NCBI GenBank assembly: GCA_964035015.1
Contig: OZ036003.1
Location: 4,516,407-4,580,406 of the forward strand
Length of the DNA: 64,000 nucleotides
Reading direction: 5' to 3'
DNA from: Corallium rubrum
Taxonomy: Eukaryota > Cnidaria > Anthozoa > Scleralcyonacea > Coralliidae
Position 1 is the first letter of the stretch; each line of letters starts with the position of its first letter. This document shows, in pieces, positions 28,367 through 39,900 of this stretch. Under the pieces are notes generated by a model. It was not told the origin of the DNA and ran no database searches. It saw only the letters and a list, made by a program, of their open reading frames with translations. The position numbers were made by a program, and so were the translations under genes.

Positions 28367-29760
28367 TTGATCAGAAACAAGATCGGTTCCAATCTCAGAA
28401 TACTAGGAGTTACTTCAGATAAAAAGTTAACATTCGAACCTCATGTAAAAGAAACGCTCAAGAAGGTGTTTGCAAAAATCTCGGCACTTCGACGATTACG
28501 ACGATTGGTACCAATGGAGGTTGTGATTAAATTGTATAAAGCCTATATGTACTGCCTCAATTTGAGTATTGCTGCCCTCTTTTATTGGGTATTAGAAAAT
28601 GTCTGAATAACAACCGTTTGTTATTCAGGAATTTGTTAAAGGCGAACTATATTATGCTTTAAAAACGCTTCTTAAAATGGGCAACTCGACCAGTTATGAA
28701 AGCCTTTTGAATTTGGCATTTATGAATAGCCTTGAGCAAAGACGATACGATACGGACACTCACTTATTTTAGCTTTTAAATGTATTAAGCTCGAAGGCCC
28801 TAAGTCATATATCATACACGAGGGGGAGTGTTTCATCAGGATTAATATTTCCAGACACCGAGACTTTTGTTGAAAACCGAGGCGAAGCCGAGGTTTCTGA
28901 ACAAATTTCGAGGTGTTTGGAATCTTGATGAAACACTCTTCCGAGTGTATGATATAGCTTCTCAAAGAAATACGTAGTTTCTCAAACTTGAACATTGAAC
29001 TAGGAATCACAACGTTTTGATTTACTATTTGCTGAGCGGGCAGTGAGCTGGTTATCTTGGTCCCGCCCAGATTTCCTGGCCATCTCGGTGGAAGGTTTAT
29101 TCTGGCCTCCCTAATACCAGCTATGGAGCCGATCGAGTGGCGCATTGACCAGGACTGAAGCGAATTAACACTGATTGTGAACGTTCAGCAATCGTGATAG
29201 TCGAAAGAACATTTTTTATTACTCAATTTATAACAACGATTGTAAATACGCTACGGAATTATCGATAGTTACAATAAAGAGCTGTCGTCTACTACACTGG
29301 ACTACAGCAAGGTTTCTCCAACAGTTGTTGTCGTGCCGTCTATATAGCAATGAATCAGTATTTTAAGGGGAAATCGAGGCGAAATTTAGCTTAATTTATG
29401 TAATTTCTTCCTCCGATATCAAAACCTCCGTCTCGGTACTGATTTTCTTTGTTTTCGGTTCATGAATTATTGACTCGAGAAGTTATATATCAAACATGTT
29501 TAAAGTAAGATCGTCTAATTATAACCTTAGGAATAGTGGACAGAACTTTGAACAAGCAAGTTATAATACATTGTATGTACACAATTCTTTTTCCTACATT
29601 GTTTAAAAACTCAGAATCTTTGGTAATCTTTCTTCTCAGAATTCTTTGAATCTTTTATCTTTGGCTACTTTTAGAAAGAGCGTAAGTAATTTGGATTTTA
29701 CCAACAAAATTAATCTTGGTTGTAAGTGCATGCGTTGTGAGTTTTTTATAATTATCCAGC
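28367..29760 (+). pseudogene. CR1/jockey-like RT 3' fragment, interrupted
   Basis: 28367-28606 encodes RT thumb sequence (LGVTSDKKLTFEPHV, KISALRRLRRLVPMEVV). After a frame change, 28667-28750 reads LLKMGNSTSYESLL and SLEQRRYDT. The family's final segment (YNLRNSG...FEQASYN) appears only at about 29505-29590. The ~730 bp between (28755-29485) is inserted or unrelated sequence and includes a foldback (28810-28955). Too decayed to be functional. Repeated at 39371 onward. Confidence 0.65.
28810..28955. repeat. Foldback with ~50-bp arms
   Basis: TATCATACAC...AGTGTTTCATCA pairs with TGATGAAACACT...GTGTATGATA. TA dinucleotides flank both ends, so it may be a small TA-target MITE. Confidence 0.6.
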
Positions 29761-29807
29761 TACATGGTTTTACTTATTATTATATATTAGATAACTATAC
29801 ATTTTAA

Positions 29808-29935
29808 ATTGCAACTACACAGACCCTCCGGCAGGAATTGAACCCACGACCTTGCGATTCTAGCGCAATGCTCTGACCACTGAGCCACGGAGGCCGTTGC
29901 CGAGAGCTTGATCGCGAGTTCTGTATATATAATAA
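29808..29935 (-). repeat. tRNA-derived SINE, copy 1
   Basis: The minus strand holds a tRNA-like head: D-arm/A-box TGGCTCAGTGGTCAGAGCA, an anticodon-arm TTGCG...CGCAA, and a T-arm/B-box GTGGGTTCAATTCC, closed by complementary CCTCCG/CGGAGG. It is not a tRNA gene: the acceptor stem is imperfect, and the head recurs with a shared non-tRNA body in the next copy. The body is truncated here. Confidence 0.75.
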
Positions 29936-29959
29936 GGTGGTAATGCCAGGATAGAATTG

Positions 29960-30215
29960 GGTATATTATAAATGATATTGGGCATTTCACTCGATTATAG
30001 AGCATGTTCTAAGGATTTAGCGTGAAGGAAAATTCGAGTGTAGAATATATACATTTTAAGACCAAACCGGGAGCAGTTGCGAAAAATGCAACTACACAGG
30101 CCCTCCGGCAGGAATTGAACCCACGACCTTGCGATTCTAGTGCAATGCTCTGACCACTGAGCCACGGAGGCCGTTGCCGAGAGCTTGATCGCGAGTTCTG
30201 TATATATAATAAGGT
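29960..30215 (-). repeat. tRNA-derived SINE, copy 2 (longest)
   Basis: Same tRNA-like head (30100-30173) plus a ~130-bp body containing GAGCAGTTGCGAAAAATGCAAC and ending near TTCACTCGATTATAG. The body is shared with the copy at 59030-59215, which defines the SINE unit. Repeated at 40964-41219 in the duplication. Confidence 0.75.
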
Positions 30216-30806
30216 ATATGAGTGTATGCATTTTGAGTAACAAATAAAACATAAAGCTCCGTGCATATGTACTCTTATCAAGGCACGTTTGACGTCATTT
30301 GAACACGAAAGAGGTTGAGTAAAGGCACGAGGCGATAGCAGAGTGCATTTACACTTCTTTCGTGTTCAAATGACGTCATGCGTACCTTTATAAGAGTACA
30401 TATGCACAGGAGCGGTATGTTTTACTTGTTTTATAAAATAATAAGAAGAAAAATCAAGCTAAAAGTGAGGTAGTTTTGGAACTTGGCGGGCTTTTCCGGC
30501 TAGCTGAAGCCATTCTACGCCACGTTACGTCATTCATGATCTCTGCTCTCGTATAAAATGTACGCGGAGCCCAGCCAATCAGAGCGTGCGTAGAAGGCAC
30601 CTTATTTTATAAAGTCGATTCAACAGACTGAGGACGCGAACGGAGATCTGTATTAACTTTTAAAGTTTAATACTCAAAGTTGGAAACTTTCCACTTTGCA
30701 CAGCAAGAACTAACAAAACTTTATGAACTCTATGTAAAGAGCTTTACAATTAGTTTATGGGTGACCATGCAATATTTATAACTAGATCTGATTTATTTGT
30801 CTGTAG
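30216..30806. other. Noncoding sequence with a 150-bp palindrome
   Basis: An inverted repeat of ~50-bp arms (30263-30411; GTGCATATGTACTCTTAT and its complement, with TGACGTCATTTGAACACG inside). The rest, up to the splice acceptor at 30801-30806, holds nothing recognisable. The first coding exon of the HoxX-like gene was not found here. Confidence 0.6.
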
Positions 30807-31056
30807 GTATTTGAAGTGAACAACAGCGATGAAATGAGTTCAATAGCGAAGAGTTGCCAGGCTGATGCTATCCTTGCCCCATTCTTGACCAATAGGTTTC
30901 CAGAAGACGTGTATAATAATTCAGATGTACCTTGCATTATCGTGCATCCTGGGATAGAAGGTGACCGCGGCCGACATTCCTTAGACTGGGCACTAAAGCG
31001 TCAACAGACTGCGTGGGGGGTCACGTTGCTACAAGCGGCAGAAGAAATGGATGCAG
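30807..31056 (+). CDS. hoxX-like: HoxX-like gene, exon A (formyltransferase N-terminal region), copy 1
   Basis: The exon follows a TTTGTCTGTAG acceptor and ends at a GTCAGT donor in phase 1. The 83 codons read through the conserved core of the HoxX formyltransferase domain: ADAILAPFLTNRFPEDVY, CIIVHPGIEGDRGRHSLDWA, WGVTLLQAAEEMDAG. In bacteria HoxX is a two-domain protein linked to providing the CO ligand of [NiFe]-hydrogenase. An animal has no such hydrogenase, so the role here is unknown. Exon A lacks only the ~40 N-terminal residues expected from the family. They must lie in an upstream exon that I could not find. An identical exon lies at 41811-42060. Confidence 0.8.
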
Positions 31057-31895
31057 GTCAGTTGGCAGTGTGTGTAAGCACAAGTTGGTGATAGTGATGA
31101 TGATGGTGGTGATGATGGTAATGATGCTGGTGTTGATGTTTGTGGCGATGGTGATGTTGAAGCTGGTGATGATGATGGTGATGGTGATGGTAGTGGTCAT
31201 GGTGGTGATGATGATGGTGGTGGTGATGGTAGTGGTCATGGGGTGGTGATGGTGTGTTGGTGACAGTGATGATGTTGGTGGTGGTGGTGGTGATGTTTGT
31301 AGCGATGGTGATGATGCAGCTGGTGATAGTGATGGTGGTGATGATGGTGGTGGTGATGGTAGTGGTCATGGGGTGGTGATGGTGATGGGGTGTTGGTGAC
31401 AGTGATGATGTTGTTGTTGGTGGTGGTAACAGTGCTGGTGATGGTGATGATGGTGGTGGTGGTGTTGATGAAGCTGGTGGTAGTGATGGTGATGATGATG
31501 ATGGTGGCTGTGGTGATGGTGGTGGTAACAGTGATGAACAGTGATGGTGATGGTGATGGTGATGGTGGTGGTGGTGGTGGTGATGAAGCTGGTGATAGTG
31601 ATGGTGGTGATGATGATGATGGTGGTGGTGGTGGTGGCAGTGGTGATAGTGAGGGTGGTGACGGTGGTGGTAACGGTGATGGTGATGGTGATGGTGATGA
31701 TGGTGGTGGTGATGGTGGTGGTGATGGTGATGGCGGTGGTGATGATGATGGTGGTGGTGATGGTGGTGGTGGATGTGGTGATGGTAGTAACAGTGATGAT
31801 GATGATGATGATGATGGTGATGGTGATGGTGATGGTGATTATGGTGATGGTGATGGTGATGACGGTGGTGGTGATGATGATGGTGATGTTGGTGG

Positions 31896-31926
<31 letters not shown>

Positions 31927-32449
31927 GATGATGGTGGTGGTGGCTGTGGTGATGATGGTAACAGTGATGATGGTGGTGGTGATGATGATGGTGATGATGG
32001 TGGTGATGATGATGATGATGGTGGTCGTGGCTGTGATGATGGTGATGGCGATGACGGTGATGGTGATGGTGATGATGGTGGTGCTGATAATGGTGATGAT
32101 GGTGGTGATGGTGGTGGTGGCTGTGGTGATGGTGATGGTGCTAACAGCGATGATGGTGGTGGTAGTGGTGGTGATGATGATGATGGTGATGATGATGGTG
32201 ATGGTGGTGGCTGTGGTGATGGTGGTGACCGTGATGGTGGTTGTGATGATGATGATGGTGGTGGCTGTGGTTATGGTGATGGTGGTGGCAACAGTTGTGA
32301 TGGCGGTGGTGATGGTGGTGGTGGTGGTGGTACCGGTGATGATGATGATGATGATATTGATGTGATGCTGGTGGAATTTATTGAAGAATTTATTTCACTC
32401 ATGTTCTGTGCAAATGTAGACGAACGCAAAGTTCTTTCTCTTGTTTCAG
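31057..32449. repeat. GAT/GGT low-complexity intron between exons A and B
   Basis: About 1.25 kb (31085-32350) of GATGGT-type units, almost free of C on this strand. It lies in the intron, between a clean donor and the acceptor TTGTTTCAG. Long Asp/Gly, Met/Val and His/Thr frames through it are repeat artefacts. Confidence 0.9.
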
Positions 32450-32631
32450 GAGATATTTGGAGCACTACCAATTTTCAAATTAACCGTCCTGACATAAACA
32501 CCCTTACCAAATCAAGTTTATACACAAACGAAGTTACAGAAGCTGCTGTACGTAGCGCCCTTGAAGCTGTTGAACGCTTTCAAAAGGAGCTTTCTCCCAG
32601 ACCACTGGACTATAACAAGCTTAATGTTAAG
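32450..32631 (+). CDS. hoxX-like: HoxX-like gene, exon B, copy 1
   Basis: It joins exon A in phase: the G left by A plus GA gives EEMDAG-DIWSTTNF, exactly the HoxX reading. It continues with KSSLYTNEVTEAAVRSALEAVERF and ends LSPRPLDYNKLNVK at an AAG|GTTAGT donor in phase 0. In copy 1 the gene has no downstream exon before the sequence jumps (32654) to Polinton capsid DNA, so this copy of exons A-B is only the 5' duplicate. The identical copy B' at 43454-43635 is the one adjacent to exon C. Confidence 0.8.
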
Positions 32632-32653
32632 GTTAGTGATCAATATATTCTTG

Positions 32654-33285
32654 GTAAGGCTGTGCCAGGTAGCTTTAAGCTGGATAACCTAAAGTTGAGG
32701 TATGAGACAGTTGAGAATGAGATTCTGGCTAGTGAGACCGAGGGAATCTATAGCAGAGGGAAATTTTCCTACTACGGTCACGCCACCCTGGTTAAAACCT
32801 TCCCAGTTTCTGCTGCTACTACAAAAATCCATGAAAATGTGAACCTACCAAGGAAGTCTCTAAGAAACATCGTAATGATCTTCAAAAGAACCACTGATGG
32901 AAGTGAGTCGTTCTACTACCCAGCTATTGAGAGTGTCAAAATAAGTTTCCAGGGTCAGCCAAATTTCCTGTACACACAGTCGATGAAGAAGTACGATTTC
33001 TTTAATGAGGCTAGCCGGGTGTTCTTCCCATGTAATGACAAGTCTGACAGGAATGTTAGTGAAGCGAATTTCTACAACGATAAGTTCGCCTTGGTTTGCG
33101 ACTTCTCAACAACAGCGCTGAAGAGGGTACAGGGCCAGGGTGTGAGGCTGACTGACACGCAGAATGGGATACTCATTGAGGTGGATAAGAGTGCTGGCAC
33201 TACAGCCTGTGTCTGCTACCTGTACGTTCTGTCTGACGGACTTATAAACTTAGCTAACGGGCAGCTGCAATCTATTCAGTATTAG
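32654..33285 (+). pseudogene. MCP: Major capsid protein, C-terminal half (orphan copy)
   Basis: Begins at the codon for GKAVPGSF, in the middle of the double jelly-roll, immediately after intron sequence of the HoxX-like gene. The first half of the gene is missing. Unlike copy 1, the frame is open from here to the stop at 33283. Because there is no start or upstream sequence, it cannot make a capsid protein by itself. It shows substitutions S-to-F, D-to-N and T-to-A relative to copy 1. Confidence 0.85.
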
Positions 33286-33288
33286 TGT

Positions 33289-33885
33289 ATGGATCATCCG
33301 GAAACTATTCTGATAGTTGGGCCATCTGGATGTGGGAAAACTTACACGTTGCTTAACGAAATACTTTCTGTGGAGTATAAAAAGTACTTTGACTTTATTA
33401 TAATACTTTGTTCTACGCTATGGATAAACATGACATACCTAGACTGGGAATATCTGAAAAGTGACTCTGATGTTATAGGTCTGGATATAAGCCCAGACAG
33501 ACTCGACCACGTTCTTGAGGCTATAGTAAAAATTTACTCTGGGTCTAAGACTGCTATAATAGTTGATGACATGAGTAACACAAATGACCAGCACCTAAAC
33601 AACAACATGCTAACTTTCTTATCATATAGTGGTAGGCATCATAACATTACACTAATTATTCTGACTCAGAAATTGAACAGTGTGGCGACTGGCATAAGGG
33701 ACAATACCACAAGACTGATATTTTTCAGCACGCATAACAGGAGAAGTATGAAGGTGTTTAGGGATGAGTTCTTCGGACATATCTCAGACATTGAGATGGA
33801 GAAGCGTATCATCACGCAGCTTTCCGCTGGCAAGTACCTTGACATCTCACTTAACACGCACCCGCCTACCTACGTGGTTAAATGA
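33289..33885 (+). CDS. ATP: Packaging ATPase, second copy
   Basis: Same as 22285-22881 with two substitutions (Tyr to Asp at residue 35, Pro to Ser at 42). P-loop and Walker B are unchanged. It sits in an orphan right-half Polinton without a left terminus. Confidence 0.85.
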   Translation: MDHPETILIVGPSGCGKTYTLLNEILSVEYKKYFDFIIILCSTLWINMTYLDWEYLKSDSDVIGLDISPDRLDHVLEAIVKIYSGSKTAIIVDDMSNTNDQHLNNNMLTFLSYSGRHHNITLIILTQKLNSVATGIRDNTTRLIFFSTHNRRSMKVFRDEFFGHISDIEMEKRIITQLSAGKYLDISLNTHPPTYVVK

Positions 33886-33900
33886 AATATGCTGTAATGT

Positions 33901-34455
33901 ATGCCAAAGAGGGAAGGTAAGCGTGATAAGACTGAGCCAGTCATTATTGAGGACGCTGCTATTGATAAACTAGTGGATGAGCTACATATTGTGGAAGAGA
34001 GTATTGCTAAAACTGAGGAGCATAGCGCAGACACCAAGCGCGAGGAACTTATCATTGCATCTGATGATGGGTACATTACCCAGAAGTCTGGGCATATAAG
34101 GAAGTGTAGTGAAAAGACATTAAGCAAAATTTACAGGGCCTATGAAGCTAAAAGGAAGAAGGACGCAGATGGGTTCCTGACAGATTTACTAATAAGTCAA
34201 TTCCCAACAATGCTTGGTGGTCTTGACGCAATCGAAGATCCTGTTGCGCTGACAGATGAACTTAGGAATAACGGTATACTGAGAAAAGATGTTGAGAGCG
34301 TTATATCAGTAGTTAGCCCATACATACCCCTAATAGGATTACTCGGAGGTGTCGCTATAACTGGCAAACATATATACCAACATAAAAGTAAACATACACC
34401 GCCACCGTCTGAGAACATTACACAGCCTATAATATATGAACAAGACCCTAAGTAG
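33901..34455 (+). CDS. 184-residue Polinton protein, second copy
   Basis: Equivalent of 22897-23451 with two amino-acid changes (Ser to Pro at 23200 and Asn to Lys at 23382 in copy-1 coordinates) and one silent change. Confidence 0.55.
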   Translation: MPKREGKRDKTEPVIIEDAAIDKLVDELHIVEESIAKTEEHSADTKREELIIASDDGYITQKSGHIRKCSEKTLSKIYRAYEAKRKKDADGFLTDLLISQFPTMLGGLDAIEDPVALTDELRNNGILRKDVESVISVVSPYIPLIGLLGGVAITGKHIYQHKSKHTPPPSENITQPIIYEQDPK

Positions 34456-35182
34456 ATTCTTTGTTAAATATCCGTACGCTGACAGAAGCAAGTTTATAAC
34501 TGACTCAGTTTTTGGTAAGTCAGAACCAGGCGTGTTCTTCGGACCTGTAGACGGTTCATACATCTACACTGGTGATCGGGAATTCAGGAGTAACAAAAAC
34601 TATACCAAGTACCTAACAATAGATAAGCCACCGCCAAGATTCCCAAAAATATGGCTAGGTGGTGGTACTGTGCAAAAAGTCCAGGGCAAGCGACATTGGA
34701 AGAGTGACATTGAGGGAAAATACGACTTCTCAAAGTTCACATACCTATCGGAAAACGCTATAGACTACGACCTTAACAATTTTAGGATTTATGTTAACAA
34801 CCACGACTTTTTCATGTTAAAATTACCAGTACTGGACCCAGGAAATAGGACGGATATTGCGGTATGGTGGAATAACGGCGAACCTTACTACCAACTCATC
34901 TTCGCTGTCTACCTTAGTTCGTACTGTTGTGGCGTTGGGGTGGAGCATCTCAGATTCTCAGACGATGTGTATCCAGTGGTTACCTCTATTATGCGTTTCC
35001 ACCTATATTTCACCACGCGACGTATACTAAGGCGTCTTATAAAAGATAAGAAGAGTGACCTAATGAGGGAGTTCGGCGTTGGGAATGATGTGATTGATAA
35101 CATGGCGAACATACCTAGGGAGAAGAAGTTCCTGATTAATCACCACTCTGGTTATAAACACGACCAGTCATTCCATGAGTAG
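34436..35182 (+). CDS. 248-residue Polinton protein, second copy
   Basis: Identical translation to 23432-24178; overlaps the previous gene by 20 bases in the same way. Confidence 0.55.
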   Translation: MNKTLSRFFVKYPYADRSKFITDSVFGKSEPGVFFGPVDGSYIYTGDREFRSNKNYTKYLTIDKPPPRFPKIWLGGGTVQKVQGKRHWKSDIEGKYDFSKFTYLSENAIDYDLNNFRIYVNNHDFFMLKLPVLDPGNRTDIAVWWNNGEPYYQLIFAVYLSSYCCGVGVEHLRFSDDVYPVVTSIMRFHLYFTTRRILRRLIKDKKSDLMREFGVGNDVIDNMANIPREKKFLINHHSGYKHDQSFHE

Positions 35183-35851
35183 ATGTGGCGTCTCAATGGT
35201 GACTATAAGACACACTACAGAAGGTTCATCCCCTTACGAACAAATGGTTTCACTAGGATAGGTCTGCAGTATCTGAACGAGTCTATCGAGGCCTATGTTT
35301 ACGCTGTCCTAGGTTCACAGGCTAAAACAAGGATAAGCATTGTTAACAAAGGTGCTGGAAGTCTAGAGACACAGCAGGAATTCAGAGTCCTTGTAGATGA
35401 CGCCGTAGTTAACTACTCTGTCAGCACCTGGATTCTTAATATGAACAGGGCAATATCAGATACTAACGTCACCCAGAACCTAGCCATAAGTCCTGACACG
35501 TGGTTAGTGCCAGGATCACTCACAATATTGAAGGAGAAAATTTTAAGATATAACAACTTACTTAGGCATGCATCGGATGTTATGAAATTTGGTATTAATT
35601 CTAAAGTAAACTACCAAGGTGTTCACAAACAACCAAAGAAGCTACACCAAGAATATGTTTCACACTTGGAAACATTAGACGAAGAACCAGAGAAGCTGCA
35701 TAGAGAAAATGTTCCACACCTAGCCGTCCATGCACCTAACAAACCATCCGTCCATACACCTGACATACAGACAAATCCGGATAATGAGTTGGGGATTCTC
35801 TTAGTTGTAACAGCTGTGTCCGGGTATCTGTTTAGTAAGCACGTCTTATAG
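35183..35851 (+). CDS. 222-residue membrane-anchored Polinton protein, second copy
   Basis: Identical translation to 24179-24847. Confidence 0.55.
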   Translation: MWRLNGDYKTHYRRFIPLRTNGFTRIGLQYLNESIEAYVYAVLGSQAKTRISIVNKGAGSLETQQEFRVLVDDAVVNYSVSTWILNMNRAISDTNVTQNLAISPDTWLVPGSLTILKEKILRYNNLLRHASDVMKFGINSKVNYQGVHKQPKKLHQEYVSHLETLDEEPEKLHRENVPHLAVHAPNKPSVHTPDIQTNPDNELGILLVVTAVSGYLFSKHVL

Positions 35852-36152
35852 TATATGATTACAATATACTAAATATTTTACTGATAGTTTAAATTATACT
35901 TCACTGGCGCTTTCCAACAACATAGCGGGAAATTTTAATTATTCTGATAACTTAACGAAACTCATATAGGGTTCTGTTAAGTTTCTCTATTTATATAAAC
36001 CCCTTGGACAAGTACCTAGCTGCACAACGGGCCAGCAACTTGAGGGGCTGACGGCTTGGGCCAACGGTGGGACTGACTGTTGGGCCAGCGGTTGGGAAAA
36101 GTGATGGTACCGGCGATATCAAGGTTCTTGGAAAACTGATATCGTACCCCAT

Positions 36153-36520
36153 ACCCCTACAAAAATGGACTTTAAAATGGAAAAATTTCTGGTTACATTC
36201 TATATGACCAACCCTACTGGACTAACCCTGGACCACACGTAGGGCAACCGTTTGGGCCAAGGGCTTAGCTTACAGGGAAAAAGTGACGGTAGCGGAAACT
36301 CGGATTCACTGCTGGGAAAAGCGGTGGTACCGGCGACCTAGACAGGCGGTTGGGAATTACCGGTGTAAAAAGTTATGGTACCAGAAACCTAGCGAGAGAA
36401 AAGTGACGACAGCGGCGACTTATCGGGAAAAAGTGATGGTACCGAGGCATTAAAAAAGTGATGGCAGCGACCACTTACCAACTCACAAACTGGCCTCGTA
36501 CCCCCATATCCTATACTACT
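36153..36520. repeat. Polinton right TIR, second copy
   Basis: Copy of 25149-25516, followed by TGTTGC (36521-36526). It has no partner left TIR, so it marks a duplicated fragment and not a second insertion. Confidence 0.9.
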
Positions 36521-36906
36521 TGTTGCAAGAAGTCAATGGCGAAGTCCTAAACTCATAATCAAACAAATCAGCGGACGCCCGACTTGATGTACATGCACGT
36601 GGTTTTTGGGAGAACAAAGATCTGCATTATTTGATGTCCTCCATGCGATAATACGTGTTCGAGTTACACGACGAATTATCGTCGCGTCGAATTAAATGTT
36701 TCTCTCATCTACCTGTGACAATTCGGCGCCATGTTTTCAATTAAATTCGACTGAAATCCGCCGTTTAACTCGACGTCGCATTGCCGACGAAGTTAATTCG
36801 AATTAAATTCATCTATTGTGCACTGCGACGTTTAGCGCAGGCCTGATATTACTATATTTCGATTTGTGTTTCAATACAGCACACTACCTTGATTTCACTG
36901 TTTGGA

Positions 36907-39900
36907 TTAATAGACGAGTTCAAGGTTACGGACGCCATATTGAAAAGGGGGCAAAGAGTCTGGGGCGAGTGCGGTCAAAGGGGGCGAACGCCATATATTT
37001 TCATATGTAAACTTCACGATTTTTGAGCAGTGGGTGAATGGTTTACGTTTAAAAATTGTTTTGAATGATTTCGGGTCCATATCGTTTTGTAATTTCTGTA
37101 ATACTTCAAGGAAACATGGGGAATGCTTTGTATGTTATTTTGGAAGGCTTGGAGGATTCTAAAAGAAATCGCGATGGTTTGTTGAGGAATTGTATGTACA
37201 CGCACCTATTGATACAGAGCGAGGAGCGATGAATAAGCCAATTTACGAGCAGGTATTCTAAATCTTAGTGATAGATTGCACTTTTAAGGACGTGAACTGG
37301 ACCAAGAGAATCTAGAATAAAATTTTCATGACTCAATCAGTGAAGCGCACGCATACAATTCCTCAACAAACCATCGTTATTTCTTTTAGAATCCTCCAAG
37401 CCTTCCAAAATAACATACAAAGCTTTCCCCATGTTTCCTTGAAGTATTACAGAAATTACAAAACGAACGGACCCGAAATCGTTCAAAACAATCGTAAACC
37501 ATTCACCCACTGCTCAAAAATCGTGAAGTTTACATATGAAAATATATGGTTCGCCCCCTTTGACCGCGCTCGCCCCATACTCTTTGCCCCTTTTCAATAT
37601 GGCCCCCGTAACCTTGAACTAGTCTGCTTAAGTATGTCAGTCATTTTTCGTGCAGTTATCTTAATTCAATACTGCCCATAAAATTCTTCAGTTTTGGGAC
37701 CATTTCTATATTCAGTTAATCTTTGGTATTTGTCCCTCAAGCAAATGTGTAGTCTGTCTCTACAATAGAGTAATTTAACGCCATGCATATTGCCATAGTG
37801 ATGATATCGACTTAATTGGTCTTAGCAGTGAACCTGCACAGTCCAACGAGAACGAACGAATAACCTTATTAACTGAACGACTCAGTCGTCCAGACTCGTC
37901 CGGACTCGCTAGCCTATTGGTTGAGACGACAAATTATTATGATATTCGTCAGGACTCCACGTCTATGCGTAGGCTAGTACTGAGGCGGGTGATAGGGACC
38001 TTGAGCAAGTACAACGCGAACGTCAAGACTACGACACGAGTACGTCTGTACAATAGTATTTTTTAACCAAAACAAAGCGCTGAATAATTTGCAGTCTCAA
38101 GAGTAAAGGCGTTAATCTATCATACGTTATGTTGTCGCAGCTATGGTGCCTTTAAAAGATCTTACAAAATGCATAAAGCATACAAGATACGATGTCCTCA
38201 TCCATGGTTTCTTTTAAATGCAGTAACATATTTGCCGTCGTCGTCCTAGCTTGCTTAAAGTCCCTGATAATAACTTGTCGTTCCAACCGGCTGGCTGAAT
38301 CAGTCTTCTGGACTGATTCAGACTTTAGTATTTTACTCTGGCAGTCTGGCTAACGCCAGACGATTTTATATACTTGTCAAGATGGTCAAGGGGAGAACTA
38401 CCAATGGGTTAATGACAATTTGGAGTTGACATAAATTGTGAAGCGGTGGCCGTGGCAAGTAAGAGAACATTTTCATAACACTATACCTCAGGTGATTTCT
38501 GTGCTGGTATGATTAAAATGGTCTTATGAATAGCATGATATGTATGGTTTCTCGATCGGGTTCCAGCGTGAAGGTATACGGCTATACGTGTTTTGGTCGT
38601 TCTTATATACTGAATGTTGACGACTATTGATTACATTCCGGCAACAGTCATTCAATGAACATCTAAGACTTTGCTTGCCATATAATTAGCATAACTGCAT
38701 ATTCATCCATTCTCGTTGGATTGTGCAGGTTCACTATTAATAGCGAAGCGCACAGATACGTCGAATTCATGTTTGCCTGAGTTTATAATTTATTCTTGTA
38801 TTTCCAACAAAAGAAAACGGTTCTTTAGAAACTCCTGATGGTATATTGCTGTATAATTTTTCAGCTTTAGATTTGTTATAACATGAGACACTTGGAACTG
38901 CATTGATAGTTTAGTCACAGCAAGAGCCATGGTGATTTATTACTTGTATACTATAGTGCTTACCCTGTCAAAACCCATGCCAATATAAGTCATAGTAATG
39001 TTTAATTCTAAATCCTATAATTAAAAAATTAAAAATAACTGTAAATACCCTCTGTCTGTTGCAATTAATATATACCCAAGGTTTATTTTGGGAATTTCGT
39101 AAACTATCAGGAAACTAATCAGGATTTTTGTCCCACTTGAGGCAGCACTTCACTTGCGATAGTAATTTCTAGTTTACTGTCTATATATAGAAGAATTATA
39201 GGTCAATTAATGTATTATCAGTCATACCAAGATTGTTTGAGAACATTAAGTTTGATCAATTGTATCAGGCTTTTTCTCGTCTTTTCCGTCAAACAACATG
39301 TTTGGATTTCTTCGCGGCCATTCATGTTGTACTGCGCTGTTGAAAATGACTAAAGACTGGAGATCCGCCCTTGATCAGAAACAAGATCGGTTCCAATCTC
39401 AGAATACTAGGAGTTACTTCAGATAAAAAGTTAACATTCGAACCTCATGTAAAAGAAACGCTCAAGAAGGTGTTTGCAAAAATCTCGGCACTTCGACGAT
39501 TACGACGATTGGTACCAATGGAGGTTGTGATTAAATTGTATAAAGCCTATATGTACTGCCTCAATTTGAGTATTGCTGCCCTCTTTTATTGGGTATTAGA
39601 AAATGTCTGAATAACAACCGTTTGTTATTCAGGAATTTGTTAAAGGCGAACTATATTATGCTTTAAAAACGCTTCTTAAAATGGGCAACTCGACCAGTTA
39701 TGAAAGCCTTTTGAATTTGGCATTTATGAATAGCCTTGAGCAAAGACGATACGATACGGACACTCACTTATTTTAGCTTTTAAATGTATTAAGCTCGAAG
39801 GCCCTAAGTCATATATCATACACGAGGGGGAGTGTTTCATCAGGATTAATATTTCCAGACACCGAGACTTTTGTTGAAAACCGAGGCGAAGCCGAGGTTT

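Larger units (their letters stand above)
21651..32653 (+). repeat. 11-kb tandem direct duplication, copy 1
   Basis: 11,003 bp from inside the capsid gene to just inside the intron after the second HoxX-like exon. It is repeated immediately as 32654-43657. The joint shares only TG before GTAAGG, i.e. 2-bp microhomology. Offset is 11,003 before and 11,004 after the single-base difference at 21685. Confidence 0.95.

Noticed and set aside
29808..30215. tRNA genes
   Set aside because: Imperfect acceptor stem, recurring non-tRNA body and dispersed truncated copies show SINEs.
31013..31369. Met/Val-, Thr- and His-rich ORFs on both strands
   Set aside because: Repeat by-products of the GAT/GGT tract.
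31390..33285. 631-residue ORF joining Asp/Gly repeats, HoxX-like exon B and capsid protein
   Set aside because: It reads through an intron low-complexity repeat, an exon, a donor site and the duplication joint. It is a chance fusion, not a gene.
36153..36526. A second Polinton insertion
   Set aside because: Only a right TIR is present, with flank identical to copy 1; it is part of the 11-kb duplication.
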